DNA from: Candidatus Arthromitus sp. SFB-turkey
Lineage (GTDB): Bacteria; Bacillota; Clostridia; Clostridiales; Clostridiaceae
NCBI RefSeq assembly: GCF_001655775.1
Contig: NZ_LXFF01000009.1
Coordinates: 16,861-80,860 of the forward strand
DNA length: 64,000 bases
Direction: 5' to 3'
This document shows, piece by piece, positions 36,402 through 45,294 of this stretch. The position numbers and the translations under genes are program-made. Positions within the stretch are counted from its first letter, which is position 1. Each line of letters starts with the position of its first letter. The notes below the pieces were generated by a model that made no database searches, was not told the DNA's origin, and saw nothing but the letters and a program-made list of their open reading frames with translations.

Positions 36402-37578
36402 TTTAAAAAATAAACTTGAAAATATAAAAAACAACAACCTTTTAAGAAATTTTTATGAGTTTTCCTCACCTCAAAATAAAAATATAACTTTAAATGATAA
36501 AAACTTTTTATTGTTTTCATCAAATAATTATTTAGGATTTTGCACAGATTCAGAGCTAAAAATTTCTTCTATAGAAACTATAAATAAATTTGGAGTAGGA
36601 TCTGGTGGGTCAAGACTTACAACAGGAACAACAACTCTGCATAGAGAATGTGAAAATTTAATTTCAAAATTTAAAAATAAGGAAGATTCTATTTTATATA
36701 GTTCAGGGTACTTATGTAACGTAGGTTCAATTTCTTCGTTATTTTATGAAGACTTTGTTATTTTTTCAGATGAATTAAACCACTCAAGTATAATATCTGG
36801 AATTAAATTAACTAAATCAAAATGCGTCATTTACAAACATTCTGATATTAATGATTTAACCAAAAAAATAAAAGAAAATTCATCTATTGAAAAAAAAATA
36901 ATAATAACTGATGGTGTTTTTAGCATGGACGGGGATATTTGTAAACTAAATGATTTAATGGAAATTTGTTATAAATTTAATTGCTATTTATACATAGATG
37001 ATGCTCATTCAACTGGAGTTCTTGGAAAAACAGGTGCTGGTACTTGTGAACATTTTAATATATCAGATGAAAAAATTATATTAATGGGAACAGGAAGCAA
37101 AGCCCTAGGATGCGTTGGAGGATTTATTTCTTCAAACTCTTTAATTATAGATTATTTAAAAAACACATCAAAAACATTTATTTTTTCAACTTCTCAAACA
37201 CCTGAAAATGCAAAAACTCTATCAAATGCAATAATTAAATGCACTGAATATGAATCTCAAAGAGATTATTTAAAAAAGTTAAGTGTATACCTAAGAAACT
37301 CTCTTAGAGATATTGGTTATTCCGTCATAGATGGAATAACACCAATTATTCCTTTAATTTTAAAAGATGAAAAATTATGTTTAATCTTTCAAAAAGAGTT
37401 AATGAATAAAAATATATTTTTAACTCCCATAAGGCCTCCTTCTGTTCCTAAAAATACAAGTAGGCTAAGGATAACATTATGTTGTAATCACACATACGAA
37501 GATATAAACTATTTAATAGACTGTTTAAAAAGTCTTTATTTAAAATATGAAAAACAAATAAAAGGGGAAATTTTATGA
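36394..37578 (+). CDS. bioF: 8-amino-7-oxononanoate synthase
   Basis: PLP enzyme joining pimeloyl-CoA and alanine to form 8-amino-7-oxononanoate. Visible: FSSNNYLGF near 40, GSGGSRLTTGTTTLHRECE, YIDDAHSTGVLGKTGAG near 205, and the PLP lysine in LMGTGSKALGCVGGF near 236. 394 residues. Start overlaps bioW and its stop overlaps the bioB ATG (ATGA), showing a tightly coupled operon. Related to 2-amino-3-ketobutyrate-CoA ligase, but the operon settles the assignment. Confidence 0.95.
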   Translation: MFDLKNKLENIKNNNLLRNFYEFSSPQNKNITLNDKNFLLFSSNNYLGFCTDSELKISSIETINKFGVGSGGSRLTTGTTTLHRECENLISKFKNKEDSILYSSGYLCNVGSISSLFYEDFVIFSDELNHSSIISGIKLTKSKCVIYKHSDINDLTKKIKENSSIEKKIIITDGVFSMDGDICKLNDLMEICYKFNCYLYIDDAHSTGVLGKTGAGTCEHFNISDEKIILMGTGSKALGCVGGFISSNSLIIDYLKNTSKTFIFSTSQTPENAKTLSNAIIKCTEYESQRDYLKKLSVYLRNSLRDIGYSVIDGITPIIPLILKDEKLCLIFQKELMNKNIFLTPIRPPSVPKNTSRLRITLCCNHTYEDINYLIDCLKSLYLKYEKQIKGEIL

Positions 37579-38561
37579 TAAATAAAATATTAAGTTTAAG
37601 AGACAAAATAATAAATGGATATGAAATAACCTTTGAAGAAGCAAAAGAGTTAATAGAAATTGATCACGTAAATGATTTAAATTCTATGAATGCTCTTATA
37701 GATTCAGCAAATGAAATTAGAAAAACCTTTTCTGGAAACAATCTAGATCTTTGTACAATTATGAATGTTAAAAATGGAAATTGTTCAGAAGATTGTAAAT
37801 ATTGCGCTCAATCAGCACATTATAAAACAAATATAACTCCTTATGCTTTCTTAGAAGAAAAAGAGATAATTGAAAGAGCGAAAGAAGTTGAAAAAAAAGG
37901 TGCTCACAAATTTTCAATGGTTTCAAGTGGACGTGGCCCTTCTGACTCTGAAATTAATAAAATATGTTCAATATATGAAAAACTAAAAGAAGAAACAAAT
38001 ATATCTCTTTGTGGATCATTTGGAATCCTAAAAGAAGGACAAGCAGAAAAATTAAAAGAAGCAGGAATAACAATGTATCACCACAATCTAGAATCTTCTA
38101 AAGAATTTTATAAAAATTTATGTTCAACCCACACTTTTGAAGATAGAGTAAACACAATAAAACTTGTTCAAAAAGCAGGTCTTAAAGTATGTAGTGGCGG
38201 AATACTTGGAATGGGTGAAACTCCAATAGATAGAATAAATTTAGCATTTGAGCTTAAAAAATTAAATGTTGATTCAGTTCCTGTAAATATTTTAACAAAA
38301 GTTCCTGGAACTCCTTATGAAAATAATGAGCCATTACATAAAATGGAAATTATTAAAACAATTGCCGTATTTAGACTTATTCTTCCAAAAGCTCAAATTA
38401 GATATGCAGGAGGAAGAATGCAACTTGAAGAACTTCAAGAACTAGGACTTAAAGCTGGAGTTAATGCAATGCTTACTGGAGATTTTCTAACAACAACTGG
38501 AAGTAATATAGATAAGGATAAAGAACTTGCAAAGCGTATGGAGTTTTCAATAACAAAATGA
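37575..38561 (+). CDS. bioB: Biotin synthase (radical SAM)
   Basis: Inserts sulfur into dethiobiotin using two iron-sulfur clusters and SAM. The radical SAM triad CSEDCKYC lies at about 69-76 and is followed by AQSAHY; other conserved blocks are YHHNLESSKEFY, GGILGMGET, VPVNILTKVPGTP and RYAGGRMQL, whose Arg binds the second cluster. 328 residues. ATGA overlaps with bioF before and bioD after. Confidence 0.97.
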   Translation: MINKILSLRDKIINGYEITFEEAKELIEIDHVNDLNSMNALIDSANEIRKTFSGNNLDLCTIMNVKNGNCSEDCKYCAQSAHYKTNITPYAFLEEKEIIERAKEVEKKGAHKFSMVSSGRGPSDSEINKICSIYEKLKEETNISLCGSFGILKEGQAEKLKEAGITMYHHNLESSKEFYKNLCSTHTFEDRVNTIKLVQKAGLKVCSGGILGMGETPIDRINLAFELKKLNVDSVPVNILTKVPGTPYENNEPLHKMEIIKTIAVFRLILPKAQIRYAGGRMQLEELQELGLKAGVNAMLTGDFLTTTGSNIDKDKELAKRMEFSITK

Positions 38562-39223
38562 AAAAATTCTTTATAACAGGAACAGATACAGACATAGGAA
38601 AAACTTTTGTAAGCTCACTACTATTTAACAATTTAAATGAAAACACTTGTTATTACAAACCTGTACAAACAGGATGTGCATTTGAAAAAGAAACTTTAAT
38701 AATTCCAGATTTAGATTTTGTAAAAAATAATTCAAAATTTAAAAAAAGTGAAAATTTTTATTGTTCATACCCACTAAAATACTCCCTATCTCCCCACCTA
38801 TCTTGTAAAAAAACAAATACAGAAATAAATGTTTCAAAAATTATAAGTGATTATAAAAATCTTGAAAACAAATTTAAAAACATAATAGTGGAAGGAGCTG
38901 GAGGGGTTTTTACACCTATAAACGAAAACAATTATTTCATTTATAATTTAATAAAAGATTTAAATTTAAATACAATTGTAGTTACAAGTACAAAAATAGG
39001 AACTATAAACCACACAATATTAACCTTAAACCATTTAAAACAAACTGGTATTAAAATTTCTGGAATCGTGTTTAATAAATTTAAAAATACCTATTATGAA
39101 AAAGATAATATAGACTTTATAAAAAACTACTCTAAAATATCAAACACTTTAATATTACCTGTGCAAGAAGAAAATTCAAATTTAATATGTAATGAAGTAT
39201 TAAATTTTATAAACAGTATATAG
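38558..39223 (+). CDS. bioD: ATP-dependent dethiobiotin synthetase
   Basis: Closes the ureido ring of dethiobiotin from 7,8-diaminopelargonate, CO2 and ATP. Walker-like FITGTDTDIGKTFVSSLL at the N-terminus, KPVQTGC near 38, VEGAGGVFTPI near 112 and NHTILTLNHLK later are family motifs. 221 residues. Overlaps bioB by four bases (ATGA); the stop TAG is part of the ribosome binding site of bioA. Confidence 0.95.
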   Translation: MKKFFITGTDTDIGKTFVSSLLFNNLNENTCYYKPVQTGCAFEKETLIIPDLDFVKNNSKFKKSENFYCSYPLKYSLSPHLSCKKTNTEINVSKIISDYKNLENKFKNIIVEGAGGVFTPINENNYFIYNLIKDLNLNTIVVTSTKIGTINHTILTLNHLKQTGIKISGIVFNKFKNTYYEKDNIDFIKNYSKISNTLILPVQEENSNLICNEVLNFINSI

Positions 39224-39235
39224 GAGGAATGTATT

Positions 39236-40579
39236 TTGGATCCGCTTCAAAAAAAAGACTTAGAAAATATATGGCATCCCTGCTCACAAATGAAAGATTA
39301 TGAAAATTTTCCACCAATAATAATAGACAAAGGGGAAGGAATTTATTTATATGACATACACGGAAAACACTATATAGACGCAATATCTTCATGGTGGGTA
39401 AATCTTTTTGGACATAACAATAAAAGAATAAATAATGCACTAAAAAAACAAGTTGATTCCCTTGAACATGTTATATTTTCAAATTTTTCACACAAACCTG
39501 CAATAGAATTATCTGAAAAAATACTAGAGGTTTCCCCAAAAGGATTATCTAAAATCTTTTTTGGAGATAACGGCTCTTCTGCTGTTGAAATTTCACTTAA
39601 ACTAAGTTTTCAATATCATAAACAAATAGGATTTAAAAATAAAACAAAGTTTATTTCTTTAAAAGATGGATATCACGGAGAAACAATAGGTGCTCTTTCC
39701 GTTTCAAAAACCCCTCTTTATTCAGAAATATATAATGAAATTCTAATACAAACTATAGAAGTTAATTCACCTAACTGTTTTAGATGCCCTTATTTAAAGA
39801 CTAGAGAAACTTGCAACACAGAATGTTTTCTAGAAATGGAGAAAACAATAAAAGAAAATCATCAAGATATAACAGCAGTAATTATAGAACCTATGGTTCA
39901 ATGTGCTTCTGGAATGAAAATGTATCCTAAAGAGTATTTAATAAAATTAAGGGAACTAACAAAACTTTATAATATTAACTTAATTGCTGATGAAATAGCA
40001 GTTGGTTTTGGAAGAACTGGAAAATTTTTTGGAGTAGATCACGCAAACATAACTCCAGATATAATGTGCGTATCTAAAGGACTTACTGGAGGATACCTAC
40101 CATTATCACTGGTCATTACAACAAACGAAATATACAACGCATTTTATGACGACTATGAAAAATTAAAATCTTTTCTTCATTCACACAGCTATTCTGGAAA
40201 TCCCCTTGCATGTTCTGTAGCAATAGAGACATTAAACATATTCAAAGAGGAAAATACTTTAGATAAGTTAAAACATAAATCTAAATATTTAAAAAATTCC
40301 GTAGAAAATCTTTTCAAAGATTTAGATTATGTTGGAGAAATTCGATCAATGGGTATGATTTGTGCAATTGAACTTGTAAAAGATAAAAAATCCAAGGAAC
40401 CTTTTGATTTTAAAGATAGAATTGGATATAAAATTTATAAAATAGCACTAGAAAATTCTCTAATATTAAGACCTTTAGGAAATGTTTTATATTTTATGCC
40501 ACCATACATTATAACAAATCAGCAAATCGATGAAATGATAAATATAGCACTTTTTTCATATAAAAAATTTTTCAAATAA
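39236..40579 (+). CDS. bioA: Adenosylmethionine-8-amino-7-oxononanoate aminotransferase
   Basis: PLP class III aminotransferase that uses SAM to make 7,8-diaminopelargonate. Visible: WHPCSQMKDYE near the N-terminus (the BioA-specific Trp and Tyr), ISSWWVNLFGHN, KDGYHGETIGALSV, ADEIAVGFGRTGKFF, and the PLP lysine in CVSKGLTGGYLPL. 447 residues. The start is TTG at 39236, fixed by TAGGAGG eight bases upstream. It is the last gene of the operon although it acts before BioD and BioB; the shared bidirectional terminator begins at the second base of its stop codon. Confidence 0.96.
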   Translation: MDPLQKKDLENIWHPCSQMKDYENFPPIIIDKGEGIYLYDIHGKHYIDAISSWWVNLFGHNNKRINNALKKQVDSLEHVIFSNFSHKPAIELSEKILEVSPKGLSKIFFGDNGSSAVEISLKLSFQYHKQIGFKNKTKFISLKDGYHGETIGALSVSKTPLYSEIYNEILIQTIEVNSPNCFRCPYLKTRETCNTECFLEMEKTIKENHQDITAVIIEPMVQCASGMKMYPKEYLIKLRELTKLYNINLIADEIAVGFGRTGKFFGVDHANITPDIMCVSKGLTGGYLPLSLVITTNEIYNAFYDDYEKLKSFLHSHSYSGNPLACSVAIETLNIFKEENTLDKLKHKSKYLKNSVENLFKDLDYVGEIRSMGMICAIELVKDKKSKEPFDFKDRIGYKIYKIALENSLILRPLGNVLYFMPPYIITNQQIDEMINIALFSYKKFFK

Positions 40580-40606
40580 AAAGGTAGCCAATTAGGCTAC
40601 CTTTTT
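40578..40606. terminator. Bidirectional terminator between bioA and the GH89 gene
   Basis: A perfect 12-bp stem (AAAAAGGTAGCC at 40578-40589, GGCTACCTTTTT at 40595-40606) with a five-base loop, ending in T-runs on both strands. It overlaps the stop codons of both convergent genes. Confidence 0.88.
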
Positions 40607-43313
40607 ATCTAAATAAAGAGCTTATTGCATAAATTATATTTGCTAAAAATGAAAATTTACTTTTTTTAACTGATGCATCTACTATAACAAGTTCTATTAA
40701 CTCTTTTAAGCTTTTATTGCTTTTGTTAAACTCTAAGGATTTATCATCATATACCCAATTTAAATCAAACCTATAAGTGTCATATTTATCTCCACTATTA
40801 TCAACATTTTCTTGCAATAAAATTTCATCAAAATAATTTTTCCACCTATTATAATACAAATTTCCTATAAGCTCATAAAAATCCGTATTAGCATAATCCC
40901 TAAGACCATCATCTTCAGATACAAGTTTATCATACCAAGTTGTTAAAATTGTTTTCTTATTATACTTTAATGTATCTTCAAAATAATCGTCATATCCAAA
41001 CTTTTCTATGTCATTAATCATTTTAGATAAACTCTTATTATCATTGTAAGATAAAATATTTGCTTGTAAATTTATTAAATACAAAAATTTATCTTTTAAA
41101 ATTTTTAATTCCTCAAAATTATTTTCTTCGTATACTTTTTTTATATCCTCATAATAATCATAAGATAAATTAACAATAACTTGACTTGCAATATCTATTA
41201 AATCATTAATGTAAAACTCATTATATTTAAATTCATCATAAACCGAAAAATAAATGCTCAGTGCCTTTTCCAAAATATCAGAATTATAATTTTTATGTAT
41301 ACTTCCCCATTTAGATGAACTAGTAACATTCATAGAAGGTCTAGAATTTATAATTGATTCAGATGCTCCTTCATGATAAGTTTCTGTAGTCGCATTATAC
41401 ACTGTATCTAAAAGTATATAAAATCCTTCAACTAATTTATCACTATATCCACCATATCTATTTGTCACATATCTATTAACAAATTCATCTATCTCAATTT
41501 TATCTTGAAATATAAGTTCAGTAGCCAATTCATCTATAAAATCATTATAACCAACAGCTTCTGACGTATGCCCAATTCCTACTAAAAATTGCGCATTATC
41601 TTTTGCTTCATAAAACTCATTAATCGTATGCCTAGCATGACCATAAAGTCCACCTCTACCACCAAAATTATTTAATATCCCAAAAATCCAATTTGAACTA
41701 TCAAACTCTTTATTTTCCCAAGACATACCATTAAACTTAGAAGTACCTTTCCACTTGATATTAAGTTGAGAATGAAGATCTACTATTATCACATTTTCTT
41801 TATCAAGATGAGCTATACTCTCAGATGATGGATTATGTCCCCAAGATTGTATCATCCATATAGAATTATCACTTTCATTTTTTTTCAATGTATCTAACAC
41901 TTTCTTTGAAACATATTTCACATCATACCCATATGAATTACTGCCTTCATGAAATAAATCTCCTGCAAAATATTGAGTTTTTCCTAAAACTTCTCTTTGC
42001 TTTTCATAAAATACTTTAGCCAATGTTTCATAATCATTATTGTTAAAATTCACTCTATCAGGACCTTTTATTTTACTCCAATACCCTCCTTGTAAAATCT
42101 CAAAACCCGAATTTTCTTTAAACGGAAAATATCCTATATAAGTCTGATGAATTGGAGATATTTCAAATTCTTTCATTCTATTTTGTATCATCATAGAAAG
42201 TTCAGCTCTATCTTCAAACCAATCTGGCGTAAGTTCCCCTCCAATTCTACTTATATTTCCCATATACATCCAGGGTAAATATATTGGAGATGTTAAATAA
42301 TTTACTATCTCAGAAAATGAAAATCCAAACTCTTTTAAAAATCTTCGGATAACCTCTTCATGACCAACCAAATTTAACGCAACATTAAAACCATTTAGAG
42401 CCATCCAATCTATTTCTCTTTCCCAATCTTCAAAATCCCAATAAGCCATGGTATAACCATAAGCTACATAATTATAATTATACCTATATTTAATATCTAC
42501 TATTTTTTCTACAACCCCTTCTATTTGAGGCATAGGAAGAACCACTTTTAATTTACCACTACCAAATCTAGCAAAAGTTTGATTTAAATAATGTTCAAAA
42601 TAATAATTAAGAGCAATAGCTAAAGAATTAGAATTATTCCCCTCAATTACGATTTTACCTTCATTACTTGACAATCTAAAATAATCATACCCCTTATCAT
42701 TTGGTAAAAGTAATACATCAAAAAACTTTATGTACTCTTCTCCTAAAATACGTGAAATCAAACCTTCAATTGCTTCTTTATAATCTTTTTTACTTTCTTC
42801 ATAAACAACTTCATTAATTTCAGGTTCTTCTTTTTCTATCTCAATATTATTTATTCTAACATCTTTTTCATCTAAAAAAGAAATTTCCTTTATATGTACA
42901 AAATCTTCACTTTCACTAGATACTACACGAATTTTAATAAATTGATCATCTATAGATACCTTTGCAATCTCAGTATTATCATCTACTATTTTCTTTTTAA
43001 ATTCAACTTCATTATAACGGTACCCATCATCACTTGAATAAATTTTATATTCATAATTATTTAAAACATCATCAAAAACAAATTTGATATTCCTAATCTT
43101 TTTATAATCTTCTAACTTAAACTCTAAATAGTTAGTAAAATCCGGTAACACAAAAAAAGTACCTTCATCACCATCTATTAAGTTATTTATATCATGCTCA
43201 AAACTATGTATATAATCTGTATTAACCAAATTTTTTGAACTAACTCCAGTAACATCTATAATTACAATAAACATTACTAATAATAAAATTATCAATCCCT
43301 TAATAATTTTCAT
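40605..43313 (-). CDS. Secreted alpha-N-acetylglucosaminidase (GH89, NAGLU-like)
   Basis: Predicted to cleave terminal alpha-linked GlcNAc, as on gastric-type mucin O-glycans or heparan sulfate. Residues 1-26 form a signal peptide. About 35-150 look like a discoidin/F5/8-type carbohydrate-binding beta sandwich (LEFKLEDYKKIRNIKFVF, YEYKIYSSDDGYRY). About 170-260 is the small NAGLU N-terminal domain, then the catalytic barrel with NGFNVALNLVGHEEV, YLPWMYMGNI and the two expected catalytic glutamates, Glu456 (DLFHEGSN) and Glu585 (GIGHTSEAVGYN). About 600-880 is the helical C-terminal domain. 902 residues. No sortase motif or dockerin, so it is probably released or held by glycan binding. ATG 43313 with GGAG upstream. 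It follows mazF and may depend on readthrough of the mazF terminator. Confidence 0.88.
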   Translation of the reverse strand: MKIIKGLIILLLVMFIVIIDVTGVSSKNLVNTDYIHSFEHDINNLIDGDEGTFFVLPDFTNYLEFKLEDYKKIRNIKFVFDDVLNNYEYKIYSSDDGYRYNEVEFKKKIVDDNTEIAKVSIDDQFIKIRVVSSESEDFVHIKEISFLDEKDVRINNIEIEKEEPEINEVVYEESKKDYKEAIEGLISRILGEEYIKFFDVLLLPNDKGYDYFRLSSNEGKIVIEGNNSNSLAIALNYYFEHYLNQTFARFGSGKLKVVLPMPQIEGVVEKIVDIKYRYNYNYVAYGYTMAYWDFEDWEREIDWMALNGFNVALNLVGHEEVIRRFLKEFGFSFSEIVNYLTSPIYLPWMYMGNISRIGGELTPDWFEDRAELSMMIQNRMKEFEISPIHQTYIGYFPFKENSGFEILQGGYWSKIKGPDRVNFNNNDYETLAKVFYEKQREVLGKTQYFAGDLFHEGSNSYGYDVKYVSKKVLDTLKKNESDNSIWMIQSWGHNPSSESIAHLDKENVIIVDLHSQLNIKWKGTSKFNGMSWENKEFDSSNWIFGILNNFGGRGGLYGHARHTINEFYEAKDNAQFLVGIGHTSEAVGYNDFIDELATELIFQDKIEIDEFVNRYVTNRYGGYSDKLVEGFYILLDTVYNATTETYHEGASESIINSRPSMNVTSSSKWGSIHKNYNSDILEKALSIYFSVYDEFKYNEFYINDLIDIASQVIVNLSYDYYEDIKKVYEENNFEELKILKDKFLYLINLQANILSYNDNKSLSKMINDIEKFGYDDYFEDTLKYNKKTILTTWYDKLVSEDDGLRDYANTDFYELIGNLYYNRWKNYFDEILLQENVDNSGDKYDTYRFDLNWVYDDKSLEFNKSNKSLKELIELVIVDASVKKSKFSFLANIIYAISSLFR

Positions 43314-43327
43314 AAAATTATATCTCC

Positions 43328-43361
43328 AAAAAACACTAATGGCATTATAAAAATGCCATTA
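43328..43361 (-). terminator. Terminator between mazF and the GH89 gene
   Basis: A 10-bp perfect stem (TAATGGCATT at 43337-43346 and its complement at 43352-43361) with a five-base loop is followed on the minus strand by six T. The T-run is immediately followed by the GGAG ribosome binding site of the GH89 gene. Confidence 0.75.
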
Positions 43362-43406
43362 AGAATATATAATCTGTAAATCAGAATCAATAAATTAATC
43401 AAAAAT

Positions 43407-43760
43407 TTAATTCAGTCCCAAACTTACAAATAATGCCTTATTAACTTTTTTCATATCATTAAATGTCATATGTCCTATTTTTTCTTTAAGTCTCTTTTTA
43501 TCCAAGGTCCTTATTTGTTCAAGCAAAACCACTGAATCTTTATTTAATCCATATTCTTCTGATGAAATTTCCACATGTGTAGGTAACTTAGCCTTATTAA
43601 TTTGCGAAGTTATAGCTCCTACTATAACAGTAGGACTATACTTATTTCCAATATCATTTTGAATTATTATAACGGGTCTTATTCCTCCCTGTTCTGAACC
43701 TATAACAGGACTCAAATCAGCATAGAATATGTCCCCTCTTTTTACTACCATCGTAGTCAT
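43407..43760 (-). CDS. mazF: MazF/EndoA-type endoribonuclease toxin
   Basis: PemK/MazF toxin that cleaves single-stranded mRNA at short motifs; B. subtilis EndoA (NdoA) is the closest well-known relative. The start [26 protein letters not shown] is the family's substrate-binding loop, followed by [21 protein letters not shown] and [17 protein letters not shown]. 117 residues, normal length. The start overlaps the end of the antitoxin gene by 44 bases; both ATG 43760 and ATG 43751 are possible, and GGAGAG upstream suits the first. The gene follows alr, as in B. subtilis and many Firmicutes. Confidence 0.93.
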   Translation of the reverse strand: MTTMVVKRGDIFYADLSPVIGSEQGGIRPVIIIQNDIGNKYSPTVIVGAITSQINKAKLPTHVEISSEEYGLNKDSVVLLEQIRTLDKKRLKEKIGHMTFNDMKKVNKALFVSLGLN

Positions 43761-44016
43761 CTAAATTATCACTCTCCGAAAGCCTTATCTCATATTTAAC
43801 TAACTCTTCAAAAACTGAGAAAAATCCACATTCAGACAATTCTACATTTATTTCTCCCATAGCTTCATATTCTCTTCCAATAGTTTCCCAATTTTTTCTT
43901 CTGATAAATATTAATATGACACTTCTTAAACTTATGCTACCTTTTTGTATTAACTTAATATCCATGACTTGAGGCTTGGAGAAAGGCTTTAAAAAAGTAC
44001 TTATTGATTTATTCAC
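43717..44016 (-). CDS. mazE: MazE/EndoAI-type antitoxin, divergent
   Basis: Predicted antitoxin that neutralises the overlapping MazF and represses the operon as a ribbon-helix-helix DNA-binding dimer. The C-terminal half ([18 protein letters not shown], then KYEIRLSES) matches the MazF-binding tail of EndoAI (GYxEMAxINLxxSE). The N-terminal half is unusual: [23 protein letters not shown] can be fitted to the two RHH helices, but the beta strand and the usual Arg-Ser-Glu-Phe-Ile helix turn are poorly kept. I checked for a frameshift; the ORF is continuous and no other frame restores the motif. The GTG start at 44016 has GGGGG about ten bases upstream. 99 residues. Confidence 0.78.
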   Translation of the reverse strand: MNKSISTFLKPFSKPQVMDIKLIQKGSISLRSVILIFIRRKNWETIGREYEAMGEINVELSECGFFSVFEELVKYEIRLSESDNLDDYDGSKKRGHILC

Positions 44017-44019
44017 TTC

Positions 44020-44073
44020 AGAAGTACCCCCACAACAATTATAATTAAATTCATAATTTAATTACGTACTTCT
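44020..44073 (-). promoter_or_regulatory. Nested inverted repeats in the mazE leader
   Basis: Outer arms AGAAGTAC (44020-44027) and GTACTTCT (44066-44073) enclose a second palindrome, ATTAAATT-CAT-AATTTAAT (44044-44062). The inner side lies just upstream of the GTG start and next to the GGGGG ribosome binding site. A further AAGTACTT palindrome is inside the gene at 43995-44002. It could be the MazE operator or an mRNA hairpin limiting antitoxin translation. Confidence 0.45.
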
Positions 44074-44076
44074 TAA

Positions 44077-44105
44077 ATTATATACCAACTTCTATAAATT
44101 TACAA
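44077..44105 (-). promoter_or_regulatory. Candidate SigA promoter for mazEF
   Basis: Minus strand: TTGTAA (44100-44105), 17-base spacer, TATAAT (44077-44082). It lies about 60 bases before the mazE GTG and just after the alr stop codon, so mazEF can be transcribed separately from alr. Confidence 0.6.
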
Positions 44106-44123
44106 CTTTATAAAATACACTAC

Positions 44124-45278
44124 TTATAAAATATATTCTCTAATGTTAACAATTTCATCATTACTTAGATAAATTCTAGGAACCTTTCTCCTTATACCAC
44201 ACAAAACTTCATAACAAATAGTTTGACCAAAATCAGCTATATCATTTGCATATATTCTTTTACCCATTATTTCTCCCATAAGCAAAACTTCATCAAAAAG
44301 CTTAACACCTCTAATATGAGTAATATCTATCATAAAATGATCCATACATATATTACCAACAATATTAGAATAGCATCCATTTAATATAACTTTACCTTTA
44401 TTTGATAAATACCTTGGATACCCATATCCATATCCAACATTAATAGTTGCAATTATGCCTTCTTTATCTGCTTTATAAGTTTTCCCATATCCGATAAATT
44501 CTCCTTTATGTACTCTTTTTATATGTACAACTCTAGCCTTCAAGTTCATAATGGGCTTAAATTTTATACTTTTGTTCTTTATACCATTATTATATCCATA
44601 CAATAAAAGTCCTGGTCTTATACAATTTAAATATTCAAATTTAAAATTTATACTTCCAGCACTATTACACATATGTTTATATTTTATATTTAGTTTTAAT
44701 TTATCTAGATTATTACAAAACAATTCAAATAATTTATATTGTCTCATGGTATAACTAGCATCTTCACTATCTGCATCAGAAAAATGAGAGTATATTCCCT
44801 CAACTTCAAAAAAAGGATTTCTGAATATATTATTTACAATTTCGTAATTTTCATCACTTGCAAATAATCCCACTCTTCCCATTCCAGTTTCAACCTTTAT
44901 ATGCACTTTTAATTTTTTATTTATCTTCGATAACTCTCCCAATAATAAAATGGCATACTCAAAGCTAGTTATAGTTTGAGTAAGCCTATAATTTAAAAGT
45001 TCATATAAATATTCTATAGGAGTAACACCCATTATTAAAATAGGTACATTTATACCTGATTTTCTTAACTCTATAGCTTCTCCTATATGACCAACAGCTA
45101 ACATTTCAATATTATTTTCAATTAATTTTTTTGAAATCTCTACAGCACCATGACCATAAGCATCATCTTTAACAACTGCTATAATCTTTTGATTTCCATT
45201 AACACTTCTAATAAGTTCTAAATTATGTACCAAATTATCTAAATTTATTTCAGCATAAACATTCTTATAAAACTTCAT
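44124..45278 (-). CDS. alr: Alanine racemase
   Basis: PLP enzyme converting L- to D-alanine for peptidoglycan; in spore formers a second copy can also limit L-alanine germination. N-terminal PLP barrel with VVKDDAYGHG (Lys37), VKVETGMGRVG and HMCNSAGSINF; C-terminal beta domain with IGYGKTYKAD carrying the catalytic Tyr and ICMDHFMIDI. ATG 45278 has TTAGGAGA at good spacing and gives the standard length; the ORF extends further upstream into the lipoprotein gene but without a start signal. It lies 16 bases after the GerS-like lipoprotein gene, an arrangement known from C. difficile gerS-alr2. Confidence 0.95.
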   Translation of the reverse strand: MKFYKNVYAEINLDNLVHNLELIRSVNGNQKIIAVVKDDAYGHGAVEISKKLIENNIEMLAVGHIGEAIELRKSGINVPILIMGVTPIEYLYELLNYRLTQTITSFEYAILLLGELSKINKKLKVHIKVETGMGRVGLFASDENYEIVNNIFRNPFFEVEGIYSHFSDADSEDASYTMRQYKLFELFCNNLDKLKLNIKYKHMCNSAGSINFKFEYLNCIRPGLLLYGYNNGIKNKSIKFKPIMNLKARVVHIKRVHKGEFIGYGKTYKADKEGIIATINVGYGYGYPRYLSNKGKVILNGCYSNIVGNICMDHFMIDITHIRGVKLFDEVLLMGEIMGKRIYANDIADFGQTICYEVLCGIRRKVPRIYLSNDEIVNIREYIL

Positions 45279-45294
45279 AAAATTGTCTCCTAAA

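Noticed and set aside
43717..44016. mazE as a frameshifted pseudogene
   Set aside because: I read the minus strand through 44060-43860. The GTG-started frame is open over 99 codons, and the C-terminal EndoAI-like part is in the same frame as the start.
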